From: Candidatus Falkowbacteria bacterium S5_I03 | GTDB lineage: Bacteria; Patescibacteriota; Patescibacteriia; Patescibacteriales; UBA12465 | Direction: 5' to 3' | Length of the DNA stretch: 64,000 nucleotides | Assembly (NCBI GenBank): GCA_019248265.1 | Contig: JAEHGX010000001.1 | Coordinates: 113,639-177,638, forward strand | Shown: positions 25,627 through 34,564 of the stretch, piece after piece | How positions within the stretch are numbered: position 1 is the stretch's first letter | How the letters are laid out: the number at the start of each line of letters is the position of its first letter | Notes under the pieces: model-generated | The model's input: only the letters and a program-made list of their open reading frames with translations | The model's database searches: none | Told to the model about the DNA's origin: nothing | Program-made: the position numbers and the translations under genes

Positions 25627-26553
25627 ATGTTATTAACCATTGTTTTGTTATTAGTCGCTTTGCTGGTGGTGATTAAAAGCGCGGACTTTTCTATACGCTA
25701 TTCTGCTAGCTTGGCGGAAAGCCTTAGCTTGCCTAAGTATATTATTGGCTTTGTGGTTGTGGCCCTGATTTCCGTTTTACCGGAGTTGTTTATCGCTATT
25801 ACTTCGGCCATGGAAAAGCTTCCGGCTTTCGGCTTGGGAACTTTGTTTGGATCCAATATCGCGGATTTGACTCTAGTTTTCGGGTTAGTCGTTTTTCTTT
25901 CGGGCAGAAACTTAAAAATAGAGAGCAAACTTATCAAAAACCGATTTTTGCATTTTGGCGCTTTAATCGTGCCTCTACTCCTCGGTTTAAACGGATACTA
26001 TTCAAGAATAGACGGTCTGCTTTTAATTATTGTCGGCGGCTTATTTTATTATTTGATTTTGAAAAATAATGTTTATGCCGTTAAGGTTGATCGCGAGAAA
26101 TTTAAAATAAAAAATTTGTTGTTTCTGCTTCTTAGTATGGGCGGAATTTTATTGGGCGCCCATTTTACCGTGAAATATGGTATTGATTTGGCTCATAGTC
26201 TTAAAGTTAATTCTGCTTTAATCGGCATGCTGATTGTCGGCTTAGGGACAACTCTGCCGGAATTATTTTTTTCCATTAAGGCTGCCAGGCACCATCATGA
26301 CGATTTGGCTCTAGGAGATATTTTGGGAACAGTAGTCGCCGACGCCACAATTATTGTCGGCATTATGGCGCTCATTAGCCCCTTTTCTTTTAATTCTAAA
26401 ATCGTCTATGTTACCGGTTCTTTCATGCTTTTGGCGGCCGTCTTCTTATTTTATTTTATGAAATCGGATAGAAGGTTAAATAAGAAAGAGGCAGCCCTGT
26501 TATTTGTTTTTTATCTAATTTTTATCTTTACCGAACTTTTTGTTAACCGCTAA
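25627..26553 (+). CDS. Sodium/calcium exchanger family antiporter (CaCA)
   Basis: A 308-residue membrane protein with about ten TM helices in two inverted halves. Each half has an alpha-repeat: VVALISVLPELFIAITSA at about residues 45-62 and VGLGTTLPELFFSIKAA at about 203-219, both with the conserved Pro-Glu that binds the cation. It resembles YrbG-type K+-independent exchangers and would export Ca2+ or another cation with Na+ or H+. The first repeat has Ser-Val-Leu-Pro in place of the common Gly-Thr-Ser-Leu-Pro. Confidence 0.88.
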   Translation: MLLTIVLLLVALLVVIKSADFSIRYSASLAESLSLPKYIIGFVVVALISVLPELFIAITSAMEKLPAFGLGTLFGSNIADLTLVFGLVVFLSGRNLKIESKLIKNRFLHFGALIVPLLLGLNGYYSRIDGLLLIIVGGLFYYLILKNNVYAVKVDREKFKIKNLLFLLLSMGGILLGAHFTVKYGIDLAHSLKVNSALIGMLIVGLGTTLPELFFSIKAARHHHDDLALGDILGTVVADATIIVGIMALISPFSFNSKIVYVTGSFMLLAAVFLFYFMKSDRRLNKKEAALLFVFYLIFIFTELFVNR

Positions 26554-26707
26554 TAGCTCGCGGCTTACCATGATTAAGGCGGACTTTACAAAATGAAATA
26601 AAAAAGCTAAGATGTAGATATCTATAACTAATTTACTTATAGTTATTAAGTATTACGGATAAGTTCCGGAATAATAATTAAGATATTAATCTTTAAGTTT
26701 TAAAAAT

Positions 26708-27463
26708 ATGAGAAAACAAGTCGGTGTCTTGGCGGTCCTAGCCGCCACCCTATTTGTCGGCGGTTGCACCCTGGGTTCCGCCAACAAAGACAACATTAAT
26801 TATAATTCACCAGCCGGGGAAGAGCAGGCGGAGTTAAAAACTAACGATGAATTAGTGGCGGCCGTTACCCCAGAAAATAGCGCTAATCCGCCAATCGATA
26901 GCAATCTGGCAAGCGTAAGTGCTAACGCTAAAATTTTGAATATTGTATCTGAAGACTCAGAGGCTAAATACAGCCTCAATGAACTTTTAAGCGGCGTTCC
27001 GACTTTTGTCGTCGGCACCAGCCACCAACTAAACGGTCAAATTGCGGTTGACGCTGTTTCTCAGCCGGCAACAATTAAAATTGGCGACATTAAGCTTGAC
27101 GCTACCAGCTTTACAACAGATAAACCGCTGCGTGATAAAAATGTTATTAGTATGGTTTTGAAATCTGATAAACCGGAAAATCAATTTATTGTTTTCCGCA
27201 CCACCAGCATCACTGGCGTTCCGGAGACTTTAACAGTTGATAAATCGTTCCCGGTAAAAATCACTGGCGACTTAACTATTTCCGGAGTCACCAAACCAAC
27301 TACTTTTGATGGTAACGTTACTTGGAAGAGCGACGGCAGTCTTGCCGGTTCCGCCAGCACTAATTTAAGCTATGCCAATTTCGGTTTAGTGATTCCTGAT
27401 TTGCCATTCTTGGCCAATGTGGATGAGGTGGTGAAACTAGAGCTTAATTTGAGCGCTAAATAA
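26708..27463 (+). CDS. YceI-like lipoprotein
   Basis: A 251-residue protein. It has an N-terminal lipoprotein signal with lipobox VGGC (Cys at about residue 20), a 70-residue linker, then a YceI lipocalin-like beta barrel: VGTSHQLNGQIAV, NVISMVLKSDKPENQFIVF, VKITGDLTISGVTKPTTFD. YceI proteins bind polyisoprenoid-type lipids outside the cytoplasm. The barrel would sit on the outer face of the membrane. A terminator follows. Confidence 0.9.
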   Translation: MRKQVGVLAVLAATLFVGGCTLGSANKDNINYNSPAGEEQAELKTNDELVAAVTPENSANPPIDSNLASVSANAKILNIVSEDSEAKYSLNELLSGVPTFVVGTSHQLNGQIAVDAVSQPATIKIGDIKLDATSFTTDKPLRDKNVISMVLKSDKPENQFIVFRTTSITGVPETLTVDKSFPVKITGDLTISGVTKPTTFDGNVTWKSDGSLAGSASTNLSYANFGLVIPDLPFLANVDEVVKLELNLSAK

Positions 27464-27490
27464 AAGCCTAATTCCAATTTTTTACTAATC

Positions 27491-27527
27491 CTTGACAAAA
27501 ACATACCAAATTGGTATGTTTTTTTTG
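27491..27527 (+). terminator. Terminator/hairpin element H4 after the YceI gene
   Basis: AAAACATACCAA and TTGGTATGTTTT form a perfect stem followed by eight T. TTGACA overlaps its left edge (27493-27498), as in H1. Confidence 0.75.
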
Positions 27528-27576
27528 TTACTTTAACAATTTCTAATCCAAAAATAAAAACAAACAACGAGTAGTA

Positions 27577-28626
27577 ATGAAAAAACCAAAAAATCACCCA
27601 GAGTCAGGCATCAAGCCGTTAATTGGCATAATCGCCAACAGCACCTCACCCAGCAATCGCTTAGAACTTATTGCTGAACTTGGAGAACCGCACGACGGCT
27701 TCTTCAATCCTCTCAAATTCTCCTTTAAAGAATTTTTAGGAGAAATTATCCCGCTGGATATCCAGCCGCACGATATTTTCACTAAATCAGGAATGATTAA
27801 AGGAAAGGCCGCGATGTTAAACGCCGTGGAATATTTAGTTGGCGCCGGCGCTAAAGTAATTTGCTTTACCGCCGCCACTAAAAGATTGCCGGGAAAGTTA
27901 GGCCAGGAAGTTAAAACGCTTTATCCTGAAGTCATTTTTTCCATCGGCGATAATTTAACCGCCGTTTCCTATCTTTTGCTGATTGAGCGTTTTTTGAGTC
28001 AAGCAGATAAGTTTGATTGTCAAAATGATCAAGTTGCCATCTTAGGCGCCGGTTTTTTAGGTCTTCAGAGCATAGACATTTTGCTGGCTAAAAAATACCA
28101 AAAAATTACTTTGGTAAGCGAACAAAAACTTAATGGCTTAACTAAGCAAATTGCGGTTGTTGATTCGCCGGCGTCTCTGCCAAATGATATCAAAATACTC
28201 ATGAGCTGCACTCATAAGTATAAAGATGTTATGGATCCTCAAAGATTAACTCAACAGCTGCATCCCGAAGCTATTATTTTGGATGTGGCCGTTCCTCCCG
28301 GTATCAGTCAAAAAGTCTTTGAGGCTTTGCCACCAACCATTTCTCGCTTTGATGCCGGAGATTTCTTTTTGGATGATGTGAAATATTCCTTTCCACCATC
28401 AATTTTAAGTTTTCCGGATGTTGGATTCTGGTTTGGTTGTTTCACTGAAGCAATCATTTTAACTTTAGCGCTGGTTGACGGGGAAGATTTGCAAGAATTT
28501 AATTTTTTCGAGATTAATCCCGAAGCCCAAAGTATGCTGCTCGGTTATTTAAAACAGGAGGCAGTTTATTTGCCGCTCTTTAATTTTTATCGGCTCGACA
28601 AAGAGCTGGAATTAATTTCAATTTAA
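27577..28626 (+). CDS. Rossmann-fold dehydrogenase resembling acyl-ACP reductase (COG5322-like)
   Basis: A 349-residue protein. A mid-region GAGFLGLQSIDILL (about residues 152-165) is a nucleotide-binding Gly motif. Upstream, EYLVGAGAKVICFTAATKRL and GDNLTAVSYLL resemble the AGAKV and NTLTA blocks of the cyanobacterial long-chain acyl-ACP reductase and related quinate/shikimate-like dehydrogenases. The substrate is unknown. The first 60 residues have no match that I recognise. It has no obvious partner gene; a terminator separates it from the histidine kinase. Confidence 0.55.
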   Translation: MKKPKNHPESGIKPLIGIIANSTSPSNRLELIAELGEPHDGFFNPLKFSFKEFLGEIIPLDIQPHDIFTKSGMIKGKAAMLNAVEYLVGAGAKVICFTAATKRLPGKLGQEVKTLYPEVIFSIGDNLTAVSYLLLIERFLSQADKFDCQNDQVAILGAGFLGLQSIDILLAKKYQKITLVSEQKLNGLTKQIAVVDSPASLPNDIKILMSCTHKYKDVMDPQRLTQQLHPEAIILDVAVPPGISQKVFEALPPTISRFDAGDFFLDDVKYSFPPSILSFPDVGFWFGCFTEAIILTLALVDGEDLQEFNFFEINPEAQSMLLGYLKQEAVYLPLFNFYRLDKELELISI

Positions 28627-28649
28627 CGAGTCTATTTAACAAGGTTGGA

Positions 28650-28690
28650 TAAAAGGGGGAACAAACAACGTTCTCCTTTTTTATTTTTTA
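28650..28690 (+). terminator. Terminator after 27577-28626
   Basis: AAAAGGGGGAAC and GTTCTCCTTTT with a 7-nt loop run into TTTTTTATTTTTT. Confidence 0.7.
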
Positions 28691-28744
28691 TTTTTTTGTG
28701 ATATAATAGCTTATAGAAAAATACAAGCTTTGTTATCTTATTTT

Positions 28745-30952
28745 ATGTTATATAATAGCAGTTTATTTTCTCAGATGTTCTCCTTGTTGAGCTTGTTTTT
28801 CATTATCAGTTTAAGTATTGTCGTTCTCAAAAACAGTCGCCGTCTCGTCAACGGGCTGTTTTTTTTGTTGACCATTATTTTAGACTTGTGGATTTTTGGC
28901 AGTTTCATGATGATTAGCAGCACCTATGATAACCAAATAGTTTTTTGGGATCGCTTTGTTTATGCCGCCGTTGTTTTTTGGCCCTCGCTTCAATATCACT
29001 TCAGTTTAGCCGTTACTTATACCGACAGACAGCGGCGTAATCTTTTGGCTTTTGCCTATACCTTTTCTTTTATTTTTTTATTTTTGAGCCAGACCGATTT
29101 ATTTGTTAAAGGCATTTTTCATTATGCTTGGGGAGCTCATACCAAGGCTCAATTTTTGCATAATTTTTTCATCGGTGCCTTTGCCTTGTATGGCGTCTTA
29201 TTCTTTTATAATTTAATTAAGAAATATAAGAGTGAAATGAGCGCTTTGGAAAAGAAGCGCCTCATGTATTATATTATCGGATTTTTGGTTTTGGATATTA
29301 TCGGCGGAACGGCCTTTTTGCCGGCTTATTCCGTTCCTTTTTATCCAATCTTTTTAGCCACGCCGCTGATTTTTTCTTTGATTATAACTTACGCTATCGT
29401 TTATTTCGGCTTGATGGATATCAAGCTCATTATTAGACGGTCCTTAGTCTATTTCTTCTCGGTTATTTCCTTGTTGGTGCCGTCTTATATTATAATTTCT
29501 TATGTTTATCTTTTTCACCCGCTTTACTCGTCGCTGACTTTTATCGGTTTGTTTTTTATTTCCATTACGCTTTTTCCGCGGACTAAAGGCTATTTTTACC
29601 GCTTTTCCAATAAATATTTGTTTTCTTCCTTATACGACTTTAACGAGTTGATTTATAATTTGAATAATCGTTTGCGTGCTTCTTTGGATATTAAGCAGAT
29701 ATTTGAATCGACGATTGATATTTTGTTGCAAGCTTTTCATAGTCAGGGGATTGCCGTTCTTTATTATGAGGAGAAATCCGGTTACTGGACCATTCTTTAT
29801 AATGTGGGCTTCAATTTTGATTCCAATAAGATAGATTTGCAGTATGCGACGATGCGTAAGCTTTTAATCGCCGGCAAGCCCTTGGATTTGGGACGGTTGA
29901 GAAATACACCGCCGCTCGCCGATAAGCGAGTGCTTACTTATTTAAAAAAGATTAATGCGGAAATATTGGTTCCGGTTAATGTAGAGCAAAAAAAGTTAAG
30001 CAGCTTATTAATTTTTGGTCCCAAGGAGTCGGAAGAAGTTTATAACCGCAATGATATTCGAGTTTTAGAATCAATTGCTTCAGAAATTGGAATTTCTTTG
30101 GAAAATGCTTTATTATATAGGAGCGTTACCAAGTTTAACCTTAAACTGCGCAACGAAATTGTCAAAGCGACAAAGAAATTAAAAGAACAGAATGAGTCTT
30201 TAAAGCAGTTGGATAAAGCTAAAGATGAGTTTATCGGCATCGCTTCCCACCAGCTGCGCACCCCGCTTACGGGCATCAGATGGCTGGCGGAATTGCTTTT
30301 AAAGAATAAAGAGCATAACCTGAATGATAAGCAGCTCAACTTCTTGCGACAGCTGAATGAGAGTAACCAAAAAATGATTAGGCTGGTTAGCGATTTATTG
30401 GACGTTTCTCATATTGAGACTGGACGGAAATTTGATATCAATAAGGATTATTTCTTTATGGGCGATGCCATTTCTGAGGTCCTAAAAGAAAATGTCTTTT
30501 TAATTACTACCAAAAAATTAAAAATTATCAATAAGATTCCGGCTGATTTGAATGTCTGGGGCGACCGGGAAAAAATTAAGCAGGTTTGGCAAAATTTGAT
30601 TTCCAACGCCACCAAATATTCGCATAATAATTCGGAAATTGAATTAAGTTTTAAAAAAGATAAGGAAAAACAATTAGTTTTCTGCGTACATGATCACGGA
30701 ATTGGTATCCCGGCTGAACAACATGATAAAATATTTACTAAGTTTTTCCGAGCTAATAACGCGTCTTTGCAGGATGGCGAGGGTACCGGTTTAGGACTTT
30801 ATATCGCTCGTGAAATAATTCGCGCTCATGCCGGCGATGTCTGGTTTGAGTCCGTCCCTCAAAAAGGCACCCACTTTTACTTTTCGTTGCCGCTTTTGAT
30901 AGTCAAAAAAGATAAAAAAATTACAAAAATAACAAAGAAAAAAACCAAATAA
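28745..30952 (+). CDS. Sensor histidine kinase with 7TM-type N-terminus and GAF domain
   Basis: About 735 residues from the ATG at 28745; a TTG at 28730 is also possible. TATAAT at 28702-28707 marks the promoter. The first 260 residues form about eight TM helices, like HisKA_7TM sensors. A GAF-like domain follows at about 310-455, then a coiled linker, HisKA with the phosphoacceptor in IASHQLRTPLTG (His at about 502), and HATPase_c with NLISNATKYS, DHGIGIP and GEGTGLGLYIA. The response regulator starts 11 bp later. The signal is unknown. It is a complete kinase. Confidence 0.93.
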   Translation: MLYNSSLFSQMFSLLSLFFIISLSIVVLKNSRRLVNGLFFLLTIILDLWIFGSFMMISSTYDNQIVFWDRFVYAAVVFWPSLQYHFSLAVTYTDRQRRNLLAFAYTFSFIFLFLSQTDLFVKGIFHYAWGAHTKAQFLHNFFIGAFALYGVLFFYNLIKKYKSEMSALEKKRLMYYIIGFLVLDIIGGTAFLPAYSVPFYPIFLATPLIFSLIITYAIVYFGLMDIKLIIRRSLVYFFSVISLLVPSYIIISYVYLFHPLYSSLTFIGLFFISITLFPRTKGYFYRFSNKYLFSSLYDFNELIYNLNNRLRASLDIKQIFESTIDILLQAFHSQGIAVLYYEEKSGYWTILYNVGFNFDSNKIDLQYATMRKLLIAGKPLDLGRLRNTPPLADKRVLTYLKKINAEILVPVNVEQKKLSSLLIFGPKESEEVYNRNDIRVLESIASEIGISLENALLYRSVTKFNLKLRNEIVKATKKLKEQNESLKQLDKAKDEFIGIASHQLRTPLTGIRWLAELLLKNKEHNLNDKQLNFLRQLNESNQKMIRLVSDLLDVSHIETGRKFDINKDYFFMGDAISEVLKENVFLITTKKLKIINKIPADLNVWGDREKIKQVWQNLISNATKYSHNNSEIELSFKKDKEKQLVFCVHDHGIGIPAEQHDKIFTKFFRANNASLQDGEGTGLGLYIAREIIRAHAGDVWFESVPQKGTHFYFSLPLLIVKKDKKITKITKKKTK

Positions 30953-30963
30953 ATCCTAAATTT

Positions 30964-31347
30964 ATGTCCAGCACACCTAAAAAAATATTAATTGTCGAAG
31001 ATGATCGCATTCTAGCCTCGGCTTTACGCGCCGGTTTAGAGGAGGAAGGCTTTGAGGTTGTGGAAACTCATGACGGCCTGGAAGGCTTGGCAGCGGCTAA
31101 AAAATATCTTCCAGACTTAACGCTGTGCGATATTAGTATGCCTAAAATGGACGGTTTAACAATGTTGGAGCAAATTCGGCAAACAACTTGGGGCCAATAT
31201 TTAACGGTGATGATGCTTACCAACCTTAATGATAAAGAGAATATTTCTCTGGCTTTAAAAAATTATGCTTTCCGTTATTTTGTAAAAAGCGATTGGGATT
31301 TATCCCAGATAATTCAAGAGATTAAGAAGGAATTGAAAGTTAAATAA
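30964..31347 (+). CDS. Response regulator receiver protein (CheY-like)
   Basis: A 127-residue stand-alone receiver domain. It has the acidic pair in ILIVEDDRIL, phosphoacceptor Asp56 in LTLCDISMPKMDG, the Thr in MMLTNLN, and Lys in YFVKSDWD at about residue 108. There is no output domain. It is the partner of the kinase just upstream and would work through protein contacts or a phosphorelay. Confidence 0.93.
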   Translation: MSSTPKKILIVEDDRILASALRAGLEEEGFEVVETHDGLEGLAAAKKYLPDLTLCDISMPKMDGLTMLEQIRQTTWGQYLTVMMLTNLNDKENISLALKNYAFRYFVKSDWDLSQIIQEIKKELKVK

Positions 31348-31351
31348 AAGT

Positions 31352-31843
31352 ATGGCCGAAATTACCAATAATGATGAAGACGGTTTTACTTTAATCGAAC
31401 TTCTAGTGGTTATTGCTATTATTGGTTTATTATCAACATTATCTATTCTGGCGCTTAACCAGGCCAGAGCGCGCGCCCGAGACGCTAGGCGAATCTCGGA
31501 TGTTAAACAAATATCTAAAGCTTTAGAAATATACTATAACGAAAGCGGCAATTATCCGGCAGCTATCGCTCCTAGCCAGTCCATTGCTTATGATGGCTAC
31601 ACTTTTTTATCCTCAGTACCCGCGCCGCCATTGCCAATCGATGGCTCCAGCTGTCCAACAACTCAAGCTGTTTATACCTATACCCGCGTTGGTTCTAGTG
31701 CCTCTAATCCGTCATATACTATTAGCTTTTGTCTGGGCGCTAATATTGCCAATGTTACCGGTAATGTGATGATGAATTTAACTCCAGCGGGATTTTTTAC
31801 CGGAGATGTGCAATCAGAACAGCATATGGCTTCACCTAGCTAA
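31352..31843 (+). CDS. Type IV pilin/pseudopilin-like protein
   Basis: A 163-residue protein with a class III signal: a short acidic leader ending in Gly before FTLIELLVVIAIIGLLSTLS, including the Glu at position +5. The N-terminal helix then runs through ARARARDARRISDVKQI to KALEIYYNESGNYPA, the usual TcpA/PulG-type pattern. The C-terminal globular domain has two Cys. Prepilin peptidase and assembly genes are not in this window. It starts 5 bp after the response regulator, so pilin expression may share that transcript. Confidence 0.92.
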   Translation: MAEITNNDEDGFTLIELLVVIAIIGLLSTLSILALNQARARARDARRISDVKQISKALEIYYNESGNYPAAIAPSQSIAYDGYTFLSSVPAPPLPIDGSSCPTTQAVYTYTRVGSSASNPSYTISFCLGANIANVTGNVMMNLTPAGFFTGDVQSEQHMASPS

Positions 31844-31863
31844 ATAGAATAAATTTGTATTTT

Positions 31864-31891
31864 AAAAGGAGCTTGTTTGGAGCTCCTTTTT
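31864..31891. terminator. Bidirectional terminator, pilin/purN
   Basis: AAAAGGAGCT and AGCTCCTTTT with a short loop lie between convergent genes. Confidence 0.8.
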
Positions 31892-31910
31892 GTTTGTGTT
31901 TTAAATGTTT

Positions 31911-32579
31911 TTAAGCCCATTGGGATATTTGATAATCCGCTGGGACTATTAACGAATCAGGATTTTGACCATCCCAAGAAATTTGGCCGTTAACTACCAA
32001 GTTGGTGATGTGAGGCTGATAGCGGTGTTCATAAGAATTGACCAGGCTTCCGAGTTGCTCAGGATTTTTGATGCCGCTTAAAAATATTTTAAGCTGTAAG
32101 AATGTTGGGCCGTGGTCGAATTCTTCGTCCACAAAATGCATGGTTAAACCCGAACAGGTCAATAACCCTTTCTGATAAGCCTCAAAAACCGCTTCATGGA
32201 CATGGTGTCCATGCATCCCAAAGCCGCCAAAATCAGGGAGTAATCCAGGATGGATATTAAATACCGTTTTTGAATTAAAAATAGTATTCAAGTCCAGGCC
32301 TTTGACTTTCTTAAGCCAACCGGAAAGCGGGAAGAAATCAGCGCCTGATTCTAAGGCAATTTTTTGATAGTCTTCTGCTTCGAAAGCGCTCATAAAATAG
32401 AAGGGAATCCCCAAAAGGTCTGCGCGTTCGCGTACGCCGCCATGTTCATGGTTAGAAACGACGCCGATCATTTCAGCTCTTAGAATGCCGCTTTCAATAG
32501 CGTGATACAGATTTTCAAATCCGGAACCGCCACCGTTTTTTGAACCGGAGGCGAATGGTAAAATTTTCGGTTTTTTCAT
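31911..32579 (-). CDS. purN: Phosphoribosylglycinamide formyltransferase
   Basis: About 222 residues from the Met of MKKPKILPFASGS, the most likely start. The frame is open for 25 more codons to 32654, but those residues do not look like the family. It transfers formyl from 10-formyl-THF to GAR in purine synthesis. The catalytic block FNIHPGLLPDFGG and the Asp-containing HFVDEEFDHGP are present. The N-terminal ASGSKNGGGSGFENL replaces the usual short SGxGSN loop with a longer Gly-rich one. No other purine gene is nearby. Confidence 0.85.
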   Translation of the reverse strand: MKKPKILPFASGSKNGGGSGFENLYHAIESGILRAEMIGVVSNHEHGGVRERADLLGIPFYFMSAFEAEDYQKIALESGADFFPLSGWLKKVKGLDLNTIFNSKTVFNIHPGLLPDFGGFGMHGHHVHEAVFEAYQKGLLTCSGLTMHFVDEEFDHGPTFLQLKIFLSGIKNPEQLGSLVNSYEHRYQPHITNLVVNGQISWDGQNPDSLIVPADYQISQWA

Positions 32580-32720
32580 TTTTTTTATAATTTTTAAGGT
32601 TCGTGAATATTCAGAATTATCCTTTAAATTATCATAAGTGTCAGATATTGTCAAAAGATTGATTTTATTTAGATTTTAGGTTAAGATAATAAAGTTAAAT
32701 AAACTATTATAAATACATCT

Positions 32721-32855
32721 ATGGCTAAAAGAAGCACCGGTGTCGGAAAAATGAAACCGACCCATTCTCGCAAGACTGCTAAAAGATTAGAGGCTAAACG
32801 GGTAATGCTGGAAGAAAAGGCAGCTAAAAAATTGAAACACAATATCAAGCAATAA
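32721..32855 (+). CDS. Very small basic protein (44 residues)
   Basis: This short ORF reads MAKRSTGVGKMKPTHSRKTA and continues with a helical basic region (KRLEAKRVMLEEKAAKKLKH). It has a possible promoter upstream and its own terminator 12 bp downstream, which supports a real gene. It is strongly basic, so it may bind nucleic acid, perhaps the ribosome. That is inference only. Confidence 0.6.
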   Translation: MAKRSTGVGKMKPTHSRKTAKRLEAKRVMLEEKAAKKLKHNIKQ

Positions 32856-32865
32856 ACCGCTGAAA

Positions 32866-32902
32866 ATAAAAAATCGCCAGTTTAGAGACTGCGCGATTTT
32901 TT
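32866..32902 (+). terminator. Terminator after the 44-residue ORF
   Basis: AAAAAATCGC and GCGATTTTTT enclose a 15-nt loop. Confidence 0.75.
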
Positions 32903-32972
32903 TAAGCATTATATCTTTACGCGGCTCTTAAAAAATGCTACAATAAACTACTAATTAATTAAAATTAAGTAT

Positions 32973-33494
32973 ATGACTAACAAAATAAAAGACATTCTTA
33001 ATAAACAAATAAACGAGGAATTTTACTCCTCCTACCTTTATTTAGCCTTAGCTGCTTTTTTAGAAAAACAGGGTTTAAAAGGAGCGGCTAATTGGATGAA
33101 TATCCAGGCTAAAGAGGAAAATGATCATGCCTTAGGGTTTTATCGTTTTCTTTTGGATCGCAACGAGGAGCCGGTTTTAGAGGCAATTGCAAAGCCGGAT
33201 TTATCTAATATAAAGAATATCAAAGATGTATTTAACGCCGGCTTAAAGCACGAACAGCATATTACTGCCTGTATCAGCAATATCCATCAACTTGCCAAGG
33301 AAGAGAAGGATTCAGCCTTGGAATCATTTATCAAATGGTATGTTGATGAACAAGTCGAGGAAGAGGCTAACGCGATTGAAATTCTTGATAAATTGAATTT
33401 AGCCGGCCACGAAGGTTCGGTTATCTATATGATAGACCAAGAATTAAAAGCGCGAACCTATATTCCTTCCGGTCCCTATGCGGCAGCTGCTTAA
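32973..33494 (+). CDS. ftnA: Non-heme ferritin
   Basis: A 173-residue four-helix protein. The ferroxidase ligands are visible: Glu in NEEFYSSYLYLA, the EEnDH motif in AKEENDHALGFY (Glu and His at about 50-53), Glu in LKHEQHITACI, and Glu in YVDEQVEEEANA. The start is MTNKIKDILNKQINEEF, typical of the FtnA family. It would oxidise and store iron as a 24-mer. A TACAAT box at 32938-32943 can serve as promoter and a terminator follows. Confidence 0.95.
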   Translation: MTNKIKDILNKQINEEFYSSYLYLALAAFLEKQGLKGAANWMNIQAKEENDHALGFYRFLLDRNEEPVLEAIAKPDLSNIKNIKDVFNAGLKHEQHITACISNIHQLAKEEKDSALESFIKWYVDEQVEEEANAIEILDKLNLAGHEGSVIYMIDQELKARTYIPSGPYAAAA

Positions 33495-33516
33495 ATAATT
33501 ATTTTCTGTTAATTAC

Positions 33517-33545
33517 AAAACCCCGGTGAATAACCGGGGTTTTTA
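33517..33545 (+). terminator. Terminator after ferritin
   Basis: AAAACCCCGGT-GAATA-ACCGGGGTTTTT. Confidence 0.85.
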
Positions 33546-33609
33546 TATAAATAAGGCTTATGCTATACTAATATTAAGCTTTAATTAATAAATTATAAAA
33601 TAAATTAGT

Positions 33610-34551
33610 ATGTTTTGGAGCATCCTCGTCATTGTTATCGGGCTTTGTATTTTTGAAATTATCAGCAGCGTGGATAATGCTGTTGTTAATGCTCATGTTC
33701 TCAAAACTATGCCGGAAAAATATCGTAAGATATTTTTGCTTTGGGGATTGTTATTCGCGGTTTTTGTGGTTAGAGGTGTACTGCCGTTTTTAATTGTCTG
33801 GATTGCTAATCCGGACTTAAACTTAGGGCAAGTAATTTCGGCCGCGTTTTCTAATAGCGAAGAAGTTAAAGGCTATTTAGAACATTCCAAACCGCTCTTG
33901 CTTTTGGGCGGCGGTATCTATCTATTTTTAGTATTTTTATCCTGGTTATTCTTGGAAGAAAAGAAATACGCCTTTATGGTTGAAGGCTTTATTCATCGCC
34001 AAGGCGTTTGGTTTTACGCACTTGCCTCGCTCGTGACGACCGGCGTGGTTTATTTTTCTTTAAAAGAGAACGCCATTTTGGCTTTGGCGGCGACTATCGG
34101 CGTTTCCGCCTTCTTTATTACTGATGGCTTTAAGAAGAACGCCGAGGAAAAAGAAAAGCAATTAATGGACCCCTCGATGAGCGCTTGGAGTAAAATATTT
34201 TATTTGGAAGTTCTAGACACTTCGTTTTCGATTGACGGCGTTATCGGCGCCTTCGCCTTTACGATGAGCATTCCGCTTATTATTATCGGTAACGGTTTGG
34301 GAGCTTTTGTTGTTCGAGAGCTAACAATTAGGGGCATAGATTTTATTACTCGATTTGAGTTTTTAAAGAATGGGGCGATGTATGCGATTGGTGTTTTAGG
34401 TTCAATTATGGTTTTAGAAAGTTTCGGAATGGAATTTCCATTTTGGTTTTCACCGGTCGTAATGATGGGCCTGCTCGGTTTATTTTTATTTCTCTCGGTT
34501 AAATATAATAAAAATAAAATCCGCCTATCAGCCGCCATGAAGAAATCCTAA
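33610..34551 (+). CDS. DUF475 (TerC-related) membrane protein
   Basis: A 313-residue protein with about nine TM helices. The start LVIVIGLCIFEIISSVDNAV contains the acidic-plus-SVDNAV motif of the TerC/DUF475 group. A second related motif, LEVLDTSFSIDGVIGAFAF, lies in the middle. TerC-type proteins are linked to metal (Mn) handling and tellurite resistance. The precise role of DUF475 is unknown. It may be co-transcribed with the YibE/F gene 13 bp later. Confidence 0.9.
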   Translation: MFWSILVIVIGLCIFEIISSVDNAVVNAHVLKTMPEKYRKIFLLWGLLFAVFVVRGVLPFLIVWIANPDLNLGQVISAAFSNSEEVKGYLEHSKPLLLLGGGIYLFLVFLSWLFLEEKKYAFMVEGFIHRQGVWFYALASLVTTGVVYFSLKENAILALAATIGVSAFFITDGFKKNAEEKEKQLMDPSMSAWSKIFYLEVLDTSFSIDGVIGAFAFTMSIPLIIIGNGLGAFVVRELTIRGIDFITRFEFLKNGAMYAIGVLGSIMVLESFGMEFPFWFSPVVMMGLLGLFLFLSVKYNKNKIRLSAAMKKS

Positions 34552-34564
34552 GCAGATTTGTTAT

